A stretch of DNA of 64,000 bases from contig JANVCC010000013.1 of the NCBI GenBank assembly GCA_025345505.1, positions 1,019,215 to 1,083,214 of the forward strand, written 5' to 3'. Both the position numbers and the translations under genes were made by a program. This document shows positions 48,313 through 61,445 of this stretch, one piece after another (the stretch's first letter is position 1; each line of letters opens with the position of its first letter). Origin of the DNA: Todiramphus chloris collaris. Taxonomy: Eukaryota > Chordata > Aves > Coraciiformes > Alcedinidae. The notes beneath the pieces are model-generated. The model saw nothing but the letters and a program-made list of their open reading frames with translations, had not been told where the DNA came from and did not search any database.

Positions 48313-51300
48313 AAATAATAATGTGATACAATCACCCTGCCATTCATGCAGGTTTTTAAGGTGGTTGACAAAACATTGGCTATATTCTATTTCCCTGTTT
48401 TCTTCTTATGTGCAAGTCCTGGCTTCCTCTGGGAGAGAAATATTGTCATAACAAGAGAGATGGGGAAACATGGGCACTAGCAAAACAAATCTGAAAGAAT
48501 TGAATAGCTATGAAATGCAGTTCTGTACTTGAGCATCATAGACATCTTTACTGAAGTCATCTGTAGTCAAACCAAAGCCCAGACATAAATTCTGATTATG
48601 CTTCACACAAGGGATTAAGATAGACATTATAGATAGGTTGTCTCTTAACAAAAACTTTGAAGGAGGAAAGATTTTTTGGTAAGGAATGTTTTATCTTTTA
48701 AATTTTTGAGTATATGCTACAGAAATACATGTGCTAAAGGCAAAAGATTGAATCCTGAAGCAGCCTAGAAAGAAAGGAAATTACAGATAAGAAAGCAAAA
48801 AGGAGTTATTGATGCACCAGAATTTCAAGGGGTGACAGACCTGAAAAATTAATGTCTGGTATCAACATCTGACTTACTGCCTCAAGGAAACAAGCTGAAG
48901 ATATACACGATCTGAAAATATCCAAGCTAGCTCAGGAATTAGAAATTACATAGGCATATCAGTATAGTCCCATACTGGAAATGCTTGACCTTATCTTGTA
49001 GATTAATAGGAGTATTACATAGCTTGTGCATAGCACTGCATCAACTTTTAGCATCTCCACAGCACTACATTGACTCAAGTCTATCACTGCTTGCCTAGCC
49101 CAGCTGATAAGACAAAAAGTGGCCAAAAGTCAAGGAGACTTGACATGCTGTGAGAGCCAAATTACCATTATACAATCCTGTAATGATGGCAGAGAAACCT
49201 TAGGACTGTTAAACCCTGGAACAGGTCAAAAGGGATAGGGACTGAAGATGACAAAATGCTACAGAATAAATGGAGATGAGGAAGTAAGGGAGTATTTCCA
49301 AAGGAGAAGACACAGTGTGCTAACAGTAATTTCAGGTTTGACAGCAAAGGATACAGCTTTCTGACACTTTTTTTTTCAACCCAGCAGAAGAAGGCAGAAA
49401 AGGCATGAGAGAACCTCTTTGATGCCAGGTCTTAATCAGAAACAGCAGTGAACTGTGACCTTATCAAACTGAGGGAAGTTATGCACCAGAAAGTCTTTCT
49501 TTCTCAGAGCAGTGAACACGTCTATAGTGGATTAATGATTAGAGAACACTGTATAATGCCTACCATTAGGTAGTTATTAAAATAATTTATTACTTTTTAA
49601 ATGTATTAGCCTTTTCGAAAAATTACTCCTCTCTCCTCTGAATGTGAAATTTCTGCCCTGTTCCTAAAGGTTCCTCCCTTATAATACAAGATTTATATAT
49701 ATCAGATATTGCAACTTTAAACCAGATCTTACCAAGCTGCAGGGCTCTTGAATGTTAGAAAGAGACAGGTCCGTTATATTTGTTTTTTAAGGAGGTTCAC
49801 CTCTCTAAAACAGGAGTAGGAAAGTTATTAAAATTATAGGAAATATAGCACATGCACACTGAGTACAGAAAAAATATGTAATTAACACTGCTACTAACAT
49901 TATGTAAGCATTTTAATAAAGTGAAACTCTAGCAACTTTTATGCAGACCACACCTCTCATTTGGTAAGAATGAGAGAAATTAAGATGTCAGCATTCTGTT
50001 TTAACCATTCTCTATAAAAACACCTCATTTACATATTCTTTGCAACATGCTTGCACTGTATTATTCTTCTGGTTAATTCTACATACATTTCATTCCATCA
50101 CAAATGTTGTTAGAATAACAAAGTTCTGAAATGTTCATTTAAAAAAAAAATAGTAAAAGTAGAGCTGGATTTCAGGGATGTCTTATAAAGTCTCTTTACA
50201 TTAAATCATTTGTGGTTTTCTTTTAGTTTAACACATGCCAAAACAACAAATTATCAAGGTTTTTCTAGGATTTTTTTTTTTTTTAACTACTGTGTTAGTA
50301 ACCACTACACACCCTTTTCACACTGAAGATAAACCACTATACATTTGAAAACTGAGGTTCTACCTTGGTTCTTCTTTGAGATACCAAATAGCCTGGTGTT
50401 GCTTGTGGAAATTAACTTTCAGACAGATATCTCAAAAACTTAATCATGGCTTGCACTTTCATGACTATTACAAACAGAACACAAATAACAAATGCATAAA
50501 TGCAATCAATGAGACTAAAGAAACAAAGCTGCTAAAGAGAGGAGTGGTATTCTGTGGGAATAGTGTTGCAATTTTCCAGGACACTGGGGGTTAAAGCTGA
50601 GACAGTCTCATGTACCATGAGTCTGTTTGGATCATTTTGGAGGATTTTTATATTCTTTTAATTTTCCTCTGCCTTAGAAGTCTTGGTAATTGCTTTCATA
50701 GTAACTAATACACTCATTTCCCTAGGCAAAGAGATGAGAAAATAATTAAAAATACTTTCCATTCATGTTTTTAAAACCTTTGAAACATTTTTTTCAAAAT
50801 AGGTCTTGCTGATCTTGAAGCACCTGTTCTGTATAAGACAAATTTGATTAGAGTCAAATGCCTGAGTGTGTTTTAATATGGTGATGATTTTGAACATGGA
50901 CTTCAATAGAACATATGGCCACATGAGAAGAAAGGAATTGCTCACACACAATGCCTAAATTGGGTAGGGATGCTGGGAGCCAAGAATGGCTTGTCTTGGC
51001 AGAGAAACTATGAAACTAGAAGAATCTTGCCAGTGTTATTACTCAAATATCAGTTTTGAGATTGAATTTACTTCGAACTATTTGTGAAATGGAGCAAAAG
51101 AGCAGGACTATGCAAACTGAAACTTCTACTAACACAAAGTTGAAGACATTAATGCACACAAGGATGAAGAGGTAGAAAGGAATTTTTGTATGACCCTGGG
51201 AATTGTAGGAATGGGATAGAAGACCAAGCATTTAGGAACTAATGCTAACAAGTTTGGTTCCATGATAAGGAATGCTGTAGAGGAAAAAAAAGAATAAATG

Positions 51301-54300
51301 GTATATTACCCATGCAAATGACTGAACAGTTAATAAAATGTGACTGTGAAAGCACCAAATGTGATCAGGTAAGATTTTCCTAGTAAAGAGGAAGAAGCAC
51401 CATAGCCTCTGGACTAGGGAATGTCGTGTATAGTATTATGTACTTTCCTGAAAGGGAGAATAAAGAAATAAAAATTCATCCACTGCCAAGATGTTGCCCA
51501 TATAATTTTTTAATTGTGATGAAGTGAAGAAATGGAATGGCTTTCTATGATGTTAATATTGGCAGCACTGAAGCTAGATTCAAAAAGAGGCATCTGTCCT
51601 ATCACTCACTCATAAAGAGCCTGAAACATTTGTCCAGGAGTTTACAGACTGTTGCAGATGACTGTGAAAAATAGAAATATAAGTACCTTTATGATGAATA
51701 GTACATACGAAACAAAATTCCTGTTAAATCTTGGCTTGATAGTTGACTTAGTCAATTTCTTTCTAGTAGTGATTGTTTCTTGGTTGTTAATTAAGGCACT
51801 TTCCTGGCTTGCAAGGGCATGTATATAAGCTGTAATGAGTAGTGTAAGGATCTGAGCTCTCAGAGATCAAAGTTGTAAAGCCACATGAGACAGCACAACA
51901 TTGCTCAGATCCTGGTGCAAACAGACAGGTCCTCCTGCCCATTTGGCTCTGGTCCGTGCATGTGCAGGCACTCTGGCTATTTCTGCACTTATGTCAGGGC
52001 ACTTACCAATTAGGATTTTACAAACCACAAGAATCCCTCTGCAACAAGTATTTGTACATTTACTGCTCTCTGAATAATATACTTTAGAACAGGGATGCCT
52101 TCAAGTTGTCATTGGTTCTGATAGAGTATATAGATGGTCTGAGAGATAACAGACAATCTGTTAAGGATGAAAGATAAAGACTGAAACAGAAATATTCACT
52201 GGATCTCATCAAGATGCAGATAATTCTCACTGGCTGATAGGAATATATAATGAAATGACAAGTTGCTGTCCTTTAATAAAACAACCTACAGCTTGCTGAT
52301 TGTCTCAGCGTCTTTGATGAAGGTCTTCTGAATTCCCTCCAGTGGAGAGGTCTATGTTCCACAGAGGATGCTGATATGGCCACCCCTTCTGGTGAGTGTT
52401 GTATCCACAAAATGATGCCAAAAAATTAAGAGTCAGCAGTCTCTTCTGATGAGACGCTGCGATGGACAGATGTTAAAGTACTTTTTCAGAATCTGACTTA
52501 CACTTCTTGGATGGATGATCTAGCCGGGATGAAATGCCTTTTGAGATACACTACAGCTGCTCAGGAAATTATCCTATATATTGTTTTATTTGTAAGTAGA
52601 ATTCAATCACTTAAAAGAAAAGAAAACAAAACAAAAGCCAAAACAAGAATAAAATCATTTTCACTACAAAATTTTAATCAATAAAAGGATGGAGGGATAT
52701 ACTGGTAACATCTCAGACTGTCCTTATTTTTTAAATTTTATACATGACAACAAATAAACTCAAACTATCTTTAAAAAGTAGGTAAAAAAAATTACACACT
52801 TCCATTGTAAGACAGAGGTAGAAGGAATGTTTTTCATTCTGTTGAAAATAAGCCATTGTACTAGCATTTCTGAAGTCAGCAGAATTTTGTTTTCCTTTAG
52901 TTTAATGCATTTCTAAAAATATATATTCTCATGGATCATTGATTTCTAATTCCTTTCCTTTAACTCTAAATCAGGAAGGAAAAAATTATCTAGAACAACC
53001 TTGTTTTGATTTAGGAGACTTTTGGGCATATGGCTTTGGGCATGAAAAATTATTTCCCTTTTCTTTCTACTCATTTTCCCCCTTGTCACAGAAAGGGTCT
53101 TAAAATTTTTTCTGACTCATGTTATCATGCTGTTTCCCAGAGATGGGGTACTGTCTTCCTCAAATCTGTAGCACAAGAGAAAATGTACCACACTTCCAGC
53201 CTCAGATGAAATCTAACAAGCACATAGATGTCTTTGGCAACAAACTCAGTGAACTTTCAAATATGACATTTCCGTGGGACAAATCAGAACCATCAGAGTT
53301 ATACTGCTTACATCTAGAAGTCCTCTGGAGGAAGACTGGAGGGTTTTTCTCATCTGTCTGTGCAGGGCTGAGTCACTGTGTTACACTGAAGGCAATCTAT
53401 TCGCATCCACTGAAGATGTTTTTGGGATACAGGCAAAATCACTTGGAAGGAGGCAGATAGCTGTTTGAAACAATGAGTGAGAATCCTGGCACTCTGTGGG
53501 GATATAAATTTTATTAATTTCCTTTGAAGATACTTGGTTGGCAAAATCAAATTAATTAACACATGAGGAAATCAATTCACTACAGTTTGCTTCACCATGT
53601 GTTGTGAAAAAAAAATAAATAATAAAGTCCTTTCCCTAGTACTTGATACATGTCTATGAAATCACTTATAAGCCAATTTACTTCCATGGAAAAAGGTTCA
53701 AATCCTAAATGTTTCCACCAGTGATGATTATTTCGTTCCTGCTATGGTCAGAGAGGTTTCACATTTACAGTAATCCTAAGTATAATTTATATCCCCAGTG
53801 AACAAATCTGTGACTACCTTTAGGAGGTACACAGGACAAAGTTGACACTGTAAGTGTGATGTGAGATAATGTATGCCAAAATGATAAGTTTTTAACTTTT
53901 ACAATAAGCTATAAAGTCTAAAAATACAAATATTTATATTAGATCTTTGCTCTTCACTGGCACCGCATCTTCTTTGTCATACTCGTGTCAGCTGTTGAAG
54001 TAAGTCTTGGGGAAATAAATCAGTGGTCAAAATGTGGAGATTTCAATGAAAGGTCATGATGTATTCACTTGTCCTGTTGTTCAATAATTAGATAAGTATC
54101 CAATAATGACCATCTTTTTCATGCTTTTCACCAGTAAAGTATAAAAATGTATTGGTAGATCTATATGCCTGTGTCTATACTTATCAGAACAGATGATTTG
54201 TTTGTCTTTGAACTACAGCTATTAGACTGCATCAGCAACACAAGAATATTTTGTCACTTTCTCATGCAAATGAAATCATCAGACAGAAAAAAGCAGAAAA

Positions 54301-54800
54301 ATGTTAAATATCACAGGAAATTTTCTGTATGCAAATATAATTATTTAGATTGGAATCTGGACAGACAACACAAACCCATATACACAAACACAAGCACAAC
54401 TCTGTCCAGAGAAAACAATTGAATTTTGAAGAAGTAATAGCTACAGATGAGTCTTTGAAGCTATGACTAAACATCCAGGCTTTATTCTCACAGTTTTTAA
54501 TTTTGTCTAAAACTCTGACTTGATTTATAACCTGATTATCCATTCATACCCTTTCATTAACTGGTGTGCAATTTGCCATTACATCCATAAACCTTTTCTG
54601 ACATTGATTTACTATTCAGCAAAGCAGTGATTGAACAAAACTAAACTAAACTGAAGTTGAATAATGCTTGACAAATGCCACCTCATTGAATTCTGGAAAC
54701 AATGCACCAAAACCTTCCAGGGAATAACTTGTAGTGGGTGAGGGCTGACTCCTCCAGTTCTGTGCCAGTATACCATGACTGAGAACCTATCATTTGGCAT

Positions 54801-55290
54801 GTCTAGTTCTAGGCTCCGCTGTACAAGAGACACATGGACATACTGAAAGAGACCAACAAAGGGCCACAAAGATGATTAAAAGACCGGAGCACCTCACATA
54901 TGAAAAAAGGCTGAGAGAGCTGGGACTATTCAGCCTAGAGTAAAGAAGGTCAGGGGATATCTTATTAATGGAAATAAATACCTGAGGGAAAGTTGTAGAG
55001 GATGGAACCAGCATCTTTACAGTGGTGCCCAGTGATAGGACTAGAGGCAATGGGCACAATCTGAAACACAGATGGTTCCCTCTGAACATCAGAAAAGACT
55101 TTTCCACTGTGAGGTTGACCAGACACTGGCACAGGTTGCCCAGGGAGGTTGTGGAGTATCCCTCCTTGGAGATATTAAAAAACCATCTGGACACAGCCCT
55201 GAGCAACTGGTTCTAGGGTGTCCTTGCTTGAGGAAGAGGACTAGAGAAGATGACCTCCAGAGGTACCTTCCAACCTCAACTACTGTGTCC
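54801..55290 (+). mobile_element. CR1 LINE 3' portion
   Basis: Plus-strand CR1 covering the last part of ORF2: AAAGGGCCACAAAGATGATT, then the GGCTGAGAGAGCTGGGACTA block and GTGCCCAGTGATAGGACTAG. The frame at 55022-55216 carries the C-terminal motif [16 protein letters not shown]. The 3' UTR runs to TACCTTCCAACCTCAACTAC and then stops without the octamer tail. An indel separates the two coding parts. It is of a different CR1 type from the 15.0- and 31.9-kb copies. Confidence 0.9.
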
Positions 55291-57074
55291 TAAAACACAT
55301 AAAATACAGGTGAAAAACATGAAACATAACTTTATAATTTTTGGTACAGAATGCAGAGTTCCTTCACAAGTCAGTTAATATGATACCAAGTCAAATCAAG
55401 AAAGGTCTTAGGCAGACTCATAGTAATGCCAGCAAAAAGATGGACCTGAAACTGAGACACTAATGGGGACAAACTATAGGGGGGAATAGTTCCAGGATCC
55501 TTGCATTGAGCTGGCTTCTGGCACAGGACCAGACTAGACTGACTTCATATCTTAGATGCCAAATAGGTTTAGTATTCATCTCTGCAAGTCTGGCTCTTAG
55601 CAGAAGTAGAGCATGAATCTTCAAGCAACATACATAAGAGTAACAGGATCCAGAAAGCAGCTGTTTCCAATTACCTGTCAACTGGAAAGCCTACTGAAGA
55701 GACATTCATGCACGTAACGTACATCAGCAGAATCACAGAAGCAACAAAATCGAGTTTCTTTCAAAAGTCATATCTCCCTTATTTATTACAAAATAAGGGC
55801 CTGAGCCCTTACCCAGAAAGTGAAATCTTGGATCTATCACGATCCTTAACTTGAGCAGCTTCATGCCCTACTTTCACTTCCTACCAGAGGCATCTCTCAA
55901 CAAGACTTGTCTGTATGAAGGCACTTTTCAAGCCTTCTGATGAAAGCCAGGCCAGTGTGAAGAATTCAATGAGAATGACAGTAAGGATGGGATTCAGATT
56001 GAATATCCATGATGTAGGTATTTCCACATGCCTGATGTGGCTAAGCCAATGGAGCCCAGGGAGCTCTCCAGCTGACTACATGTATGTGACTGCTTTAGAA
56101 TGATCTGAATAATTCTCCATAGCAACTGGATCTGCTCTTGGTTTAATGAGATTCAAGAGCCCAGAATATTATTTTCCCCCTTAAGATTTTTAGTTTCAGA
56201 CCTTCTCCTGTATTGAAAGTATAACTGGACAAAATTTCATACATAGGCAAAGTCTGGGGGCTGGCAGTGGAGTTCCACAGATGTCCTTTTGCATGATTAA
56301 TATGATTGTGAGAAGAAAGGAGGGAAAGGCTATGAAAGCAACAGGAAAATCAGAGAGTAAGTACACAAGAGTAATTACAAGAGTATATTATGTATGTGAC
56401 TTCTCAGTGAGGGCAGAGAGTAGCCCTCCTGCATAATTCTCTGACCCCAGTGAAAATTTCGTTGAATGTCTTTTGACTCACTGCTCTACAATTCCACTAA
56501 GTAACGGGGCTTCAGAAGGGATCTGAAGCAGAACTAGGGAGTACATGCCTTGAAGAAGGGAAATTTTGCATGAAAAGTGGTATGAAAAAAGGTGAAGGAC
56601 ATGATGACAGTCTGGATGGTCAGGGTGATATTACCAACTGTGAAAAGTCCTTGCATAATTGTTTCAGTTTCCTTAACAGGCATTTCTTGTTCCACTGCAG
56701 TAAACAACAAAACCTAACAACATTTTCAGTTTTAAGCAAAAAAAGAAATGTAAATAGTGGAGTTTCAGTACATTAAAAGAGACAGAAGCTGCAGGGAATA
56801 TTAGATTCTCCAACCACTTAGAGATTCACTCGCTCACACTCACCTTTTTGGTTAATACCAGCTGAAGCGCATGACAAACAATTGCTGACTGCTAGTACTG
56901 AGATGTTCTGTGAGTTAACACAGCAGGAAAAGTAGCCTGGTTCATCAGGAAGATAACCTGAAATTAGAGGCAGGGAGTTAGAGTGCAGTGCATGAATTTG
57001 GAGCACAGGGAAGGCAATATTGCCTGATGGCAGGATAATGTCTTAACTCTAATGCGCTGTCCGAGTTGTTAATG
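55291..57074. other. Unique DNA, no gene identified
   Basis: No recognised gene or repeat in this interval. Confidence 0.5.
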
Positions 57075-57400
57075 GGTTCATTGATTCTAAGGCTAGAGAG
57101 GACCATTAGACCCTCTAGTCTCACTTGATACAAAACACTGTCTACAAAATCTTCCAGAAAGAAGTCAAGTCTTACTTTGAAGGCATCATGGGAAGGAAAC
57201 AATCACTGTCCCTTTTAAAACACTTTTAAAAACAAGTCTGACACTTCTCAAGAGGGTCGCTGTTTCTTTCAATGACTCTCATTTCTGCATGTAGAGTTCT
57301 TACTGCCTGTCACCTTTTTCCTTACCAAATATTGATTTAACAGAACTAATGCAACTTGCAGTCTTTTATTTGACACTTAGTATATGTCTGTCTCTGTAGG
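57075..57400 (-). mobile_element. Ancient CR1/L3-like 3' end
   Basis: Plus-strand bases TTGATTCTAAGGCTAGAGAG, GACCATTAGACC and CTCTAGTCTCACTTGATACA closely follow the reverse complement of the 3' terminal block of old sauropsid CR1s, abundant in turtles and crocodilians. Downstream, TCTTACTTTGAAGGCATC and the interval to about 57400 follow the same 3' region more loosely. It is much more diverged than the typical avian CR1 copies nearby. Confidence 0.55.
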
Positions 57401-57674
57401 GCATCATTTACACTCCCATTCCGTCGTTCTCCAGTTTAGCAAATCTCTTTCATGGGCTTATAATCCATATGTGGTATTACGGCATCAGCCTCACAAATGC
57501 AGAGGTAGTATCTCACCGATCTTCCTGTTTCTTTCTCTTCATACCTTCAATGAGCTACATTTTTTCAATAGCAACATGCCTGGTTGTGCCTACACTGAAG
57601 TCCATGTTTCAAGCCTGATCCCCTGATCATCCGTGAGACCTGTTATAAAACACACCTTGGTTCTCACCCTGCAG

Positions 57675-57845
57675 GCATATGAGTTTCTTCTAAAGGGAAC
57701 TGTGACAGGCAGGTGGTATAAACGTATCCAGGTTTCATCGAATTTCACAGTCGAGATACAGTCGAGGCATTTTTCCCAGGAAAAGGACTGTAAAGACTGT
57801 AAAACCATAGGTTCATATCATTCCATAAAACCAAGGCAATTTTGA
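57675..57845 (+). other. Candidate terminal exon, unidentified
   Basis: A good acceptor (CACCTTGGTTCTCACCCTGCAG) is followed by 56 open codons to TGA at 57843-57845. The frame contains G-R-W-Y-K-R-I-Q-V-S-S-N-F-T-V-E-I with an N-F-T glycosylation sequon, and D-C-K-D-C-K later. It uses CpG-containing codons (CGT, TCG, GTC-GAG, TCG-AGG), rare in this window. The opposite strand is also open (57590-57808), so openness is not decisive. No family recognised. Confidence 0.2.
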
Positions 57846-57984
57846 TTGCACCATTTTAGGTGGAGTTTGGGATCAGAGTATGAACTTTTTTTAAAAGAAG
57901 TTGAAAAGAAGACAAACACATCAGGCCTTCAGAGTGACCATCTGGATAGCAATTATTGAAGTAGGCGCCATGAGAAAATCTTTT

Positions 57985-58260
57985 CATTGGTGCCCTTTGA
58001 AACGATGAGGGCAACGGACACAAACTGGTACACAGGAAGTTCCACCTCAACATGAAGGAAAACTTCTTTACAGTGAGGGTGACAGAGCACTGGAACGGGC
58101 TGACAGAGAGGTTGTGGAGTCACCTTCTCTGAAGATTTTCAAAACCCACCTGGACACATTCCTGTGTGGCCTGCCCCAGGTGATCCTGCTTTTGCATGTG
58201 GGTTGGACTTGATGATCTCTAGATCTTCCAACCCCTAACATCCTATGATTCTATGATTCT
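57985..58260 (+). mobile_element. CR1 LINE 3' end with octamer tail
   Basis: A plus-strand, 5'-truncated CR1 carries the last codons of ORF2 (AGAGGTTGTGGAGTCACCTT region) and the 3' UTR (GGTTGGACTTGATGATCTCT). It ends in tandem CTATGATT repeats at about 58243-58260. The type is the same as the copies at 15.0 and 31.9 kb, but on the opposite strand. The frame 57856-58053 minus is a shadow. Confidence 0.93.
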
Positions 58261-59606
58261 GCTGTTTGTTGGAGGGCTGGCATGAAAGGAAACATCTAAA
58301 GTGGGACTCATCTGACTTATCTACATCTACATCTGAGCTAAGCTGCCTTTCAATTCAGTAGAAATAAAGTGTCACTTCTTTTGTGCAATTCATCTGTCTT
58401 AAATATCTCTTTAATATACTTGAAAATTTCCCTTCACTTACTATAAAAGGAACCAAGGTTAGGAAATTCAAATATAGACTTAAGATTTTAGACAGATGAG
58501 TCCTGCTGCAAGTAATTGACCCTGATCAACTTTCTTTACCTATTTTCATCACCTTGAGGGCATGCAATTATATTTTGGGAGGAAAGAAAAATGAAAAATA
58601 AAGATCATGCTAGGAGGTGTTAAATTCTGGTACCCCTTGAAGTATGATGTCTTTGAAATCTCTCTCCTTGTTCTGACTTGGAGGGGAAAAAATGCTGTAT
58701 GTGTTATGCTTCTAGAAAGTGTCAAGTATATAAATTTTCTACATTATAACTTTGGGAGAAAAGAAATGGTGAAAATCATGCTACTTTCCTTTGCTGAAAG
58801 TTGTTTGATTTTAAATTTTACATGTCCCCAGTTCATCCTAAGATCCTAGAAACTATTCTTTAGAGCATGTTGTGTGCTTAGCAGAAGGTGAAAAAAGGGT
58901 TGGTAATTTATTTGATCAAAATACAAGATATGAGTTGAGTCCTCCACTTAAATAACTGTGCCCTTGATTTCTTTCAGGCTTTAACTCTCGTCCATGACAT
59001 GCAGAGGAAAGCTAAACTTTCCCAAAGAAAGTGCTCTTTCTACAAATGCTAAAATTCTCTTGAATTTGAGCTGTGAGTTGCCAATTAGCCATATGTCTTG
59101 AAAGCTTACCTGGCACAAATAACATCATGTTCAATCAGAGTTCAGCCACCACACACACACTGCAAAGGTCCCTAAAATATTTAAAAGTGTTCCCTAGCAC
59201 CTGTTTGAATATTTTTTTGCCCATAGCATGCTATATGGAAGTTAAAAACAATGTATAAACAGATGATAGCTATTTTTTGGTATTTGTCAAAGTCACCAGT
59301 AACACACTTCCAGAGAGTTAGAAAAGATGAATAAACCACATTTTTTGTAATGTGCTCTCTACATTTTAGGCTAAGTTTGTTCATATAAATTATTTATTTG
59401 TTCCAGCAGACAGGGTGTCAGAAATGTAGCAGTCAGAACACTCAAATCTATGTAAACTGGCACTAATCTGGACTTCTACAAAATCCCTGCAATTTTTAGT
59501 TTAAAAAAAATTACCATTTTCCCCTAACATTTACAGATATCATTGTCTTAACTTCAGGTTTTTCTCCAGGCTTAGGTGGCCTATGTTTCTCTTTCAGTAT
59601 TTAAAA
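58261..59606. other. Unique DNA with a diverged local duplication
   Basis: No gene seen. Two related 35-40-bp segments (58573-58612 and 58749-58783) are listed separately; the rest is AT-rich and unremarkable, with a short CA run near 59150. Confidence 0.5.
58573..58783. repeat. Diverged short direct repeat, about 175 bp apart
   Basis: 58573-58612 and 58749-58783 share TTTGGGAG.AAAGAAA and, after a small indel, ATCATGCTA. Similarity is partial and does not clearly extend between them; possibly an old tandem duplication. Confidence 0.35.
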
Positions 59607-60694
59607 ATCATAGAATCATAGAATGTTTTGGAAGTGATCTTTAAAGACCATCTAGTCCCATCCCCCTGCAGAGACACCTTCTACCCTGTCAGATTTCTCA
59701 AAACCCTGTCTGACCTGACCTTCAACGCTTCCAGGGATGGGGCATCCACAACTTGTCCAGACAATCTATTCGAGTCTCTCACCACCCTCTTTGTAAAAAA
59801 TTTCTTCCATACATCCAATCTATCTTCCCTCTTCTACTTTAAAACCATTGCCCTTTGTCCTGTCACTACAGGCCATGGTAAAAAGTCTTTCTCTACCTTT
59901 CTCAGAAGTTCCTTTTATGTACTGAAAGTCCACAGTAACGTCTCCCCAGAGCCTTCTCTTCCCCAGGCGACCATAACTCTCTCAGCCTTTCTGTATAGGA
60001 AAGGTGTTCCAGTCCTCTGATTATTTTTGTGTGTGTCCTCTGGACTTGCTCTAGGAGGTCCATGTCCTTCTTATGCTGGGGACCCTCAGAGCTGAGTGCA
60101 GCACTCCAGGTGGGGTCTCAAAAGAATGCAGCACACAGGAAGAATCACCTCCCTCAAACTGCTGGCCACACTTTTTTTGATGCATCCCAGGATATAATTG
60201 GCTTTGTGGGCTGCAAGTCCACATTGCCAGCTCATGCCTAAATTTTCATCCACCATTGTCCCCAGACTCTTCTTCACAGGGCTGCTCTTAATCTCTTCAT
60301 CCCCCAGTCTGTATTAATCCGGAGGATTGTCCTGACCCAGGTGCAGGACCTTCTACTTGGCCTTGTTGAACTTCATGAGATTTGCATGGGCCCACTCCTC
60401 TAGCCTGTCCAGGTCCCTCTGGAGGGCATCCCTTCCTTCTAGTGCATCGGCTGTACCACTCAGATTGGTGTCCTCTGCAAACTTGCTGAGGGTGCACTTG
60501 ATTCAGCTATGAATTGATGTTGAACAGTACTGGTCTCAGTAAAAACCCTTGAGGGACACTACTCATTACTGGTTTCCATTTGGATATTGAGACATTGATT
60601 ATAACTTTTTGGATATGGTCATCCAGCCAATCTATTATCAATTCCATTAATCAAAACCATATTTCTCTAATTTGGAATATTGTTTGGCAATGTC
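59607..60694 (-). mobile_element. CR1 LINE, 3' part (split by an LTR)
   Basis: Minus-strand CR1. The 3' tail at 59607-59622 is rc ATCATAGAATCATAGAATG-like. The 3' UTR and ORF2 C-terminus follow. The RT thumb region lies at 60086-60277 (V-D-E-N-L-G-M-S-W-Q-C-G-L-A-A-H-K, then L-R-P-H-L-E-C-C). The palm continues to 60694, where the minus strand reads D-I-A-K-Q-Y-S-K-L-E-K-Y-G. There CR1 homology breaks off and resumes at 61446. Stops and frameshifts are frequent. The subfamily differs from the 31.9-kb copy, with GGACCTTAAAG-like rather than AGGATCACCTAG 3' UTR features. Confidence 0.92.
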
Positions 60695-60696
60695 CT

Positions 60697-61445
60697 TGTT
60701 TGTGGTAGAGCAGAATTAATTCTGTTCAATGATTTTACTTTTCAGCTCAGTTCTTCTAACTAACTGCACCGTCTGAAGTTATCAGCCTGTTCTCACAGGC
60801 AGTGTCTGCATCCAGCAGTGACAACCCCCCATGTTTAGAGTTAGCACCAAGGATTGGTGTGCAGCCCAAGGCCACTGCTGGATCTTGTGTACCATGTTGG
60901 AGGGGTGCCGAAAGTAAAAGGCTGCACCTGCAAGGAGGAGCAGACAGGACAGGTGACCCCAGACTGACCAACGAGGGATTCCAGCCCATAGACATATTCA
61001 GTATATAGCTGAGGGATCACAAGGTTCAAGCTCTCTTCCTCTCTTCTTCAATGGCCAACATTCAAGGAGGACTCTGTTCATTCTACCTTTGATCCAAATC
61101 CATGTGTTCCTGAACCTAGTTCCACAATCCAGCTCCTGAATCCAGTTGCTGTCTTCCACCGAGTCCAGTCTGGGACACCAGTGTCTGCTCCACAGCATCA
61201 GTGGTGATGGTAATGTAATTACGATCAGAAGTGGTTGGGTTTAAAACTGGTTTTGTATATATTTGTAAATATTCCATTTTTATTGTTATTATTTAGATTT
61301 TCATTAAAGCTGTTCTAGTTTCCTTTTCTAATCACTAAGTCTCTCTCCCTTATTCCCTTTCTCTTGCCCTTTGAGGAGGGAGGGGGCGTTAAAAGAGAGC
61401 ATCTATTACAGGTCTAGCAGATGGCCCTGACTCTAAAACCTTACA
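60697..61445 (+). mobile_element. LTR of an endogenous retrovirus inserted in CR1
   Basis: About 750 bp of non-CR1 sequence starts TGTTTGTGG and ends CTTACA, so it has TG...CA termini. An ATTAAA polyadenylation signal lies at 61303-61308, followed by a T/C-rich tail and a purine-rich GAGGAGGGAGGGGGCG segment. This is LTR architecture in plus orientation. It sits inside the CR1 RT palm. CR1 protein homology overlaps by a few codons at the two junctions (D-T-V-P on one side, D-I-A-K on the other), as a decayed target-site duplication would give, although no clean 4-6-bp duplication is visible. Open frames here are shadows. The family is unknown. Confidence 0.65.
61303..61308 (+). promoter_or_regulatory. 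ATTAAA polyadenylation signal of the nested LTR
   Basis: ATTAAA is followed by a T-rich stretch (GTTCTAGTTTCC), consistent with the end of R in a plus-strand LTR. Confidence 0.4.

Larger units (their letters stand above)
46825..54800. other. Unique AT-rich DNA, no gene identified
   Basis: About 8 kb without recognised genes or transposons. It holds an inverted repeat (47622-47655), an A-rich purine run (about 48271-48312) and T-runs near 50273. Open frames such as 47939-48271 plus and 53119-53460 plus have no domain and no clear splice context. Confidence 0.5.

Noticed and set aside
53696-53706. GGTTCAAATCC, a perfect tRNA B-box match
   Set aside because: Flanking bases do not form a T-stem, and no A-box, anticodon arm or acceptor stem can be folded around it.
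54790-55206. 138-codon minus-strand frame
   Set aside because: Antisense to the plus-strand CR1 at 54801-55290.
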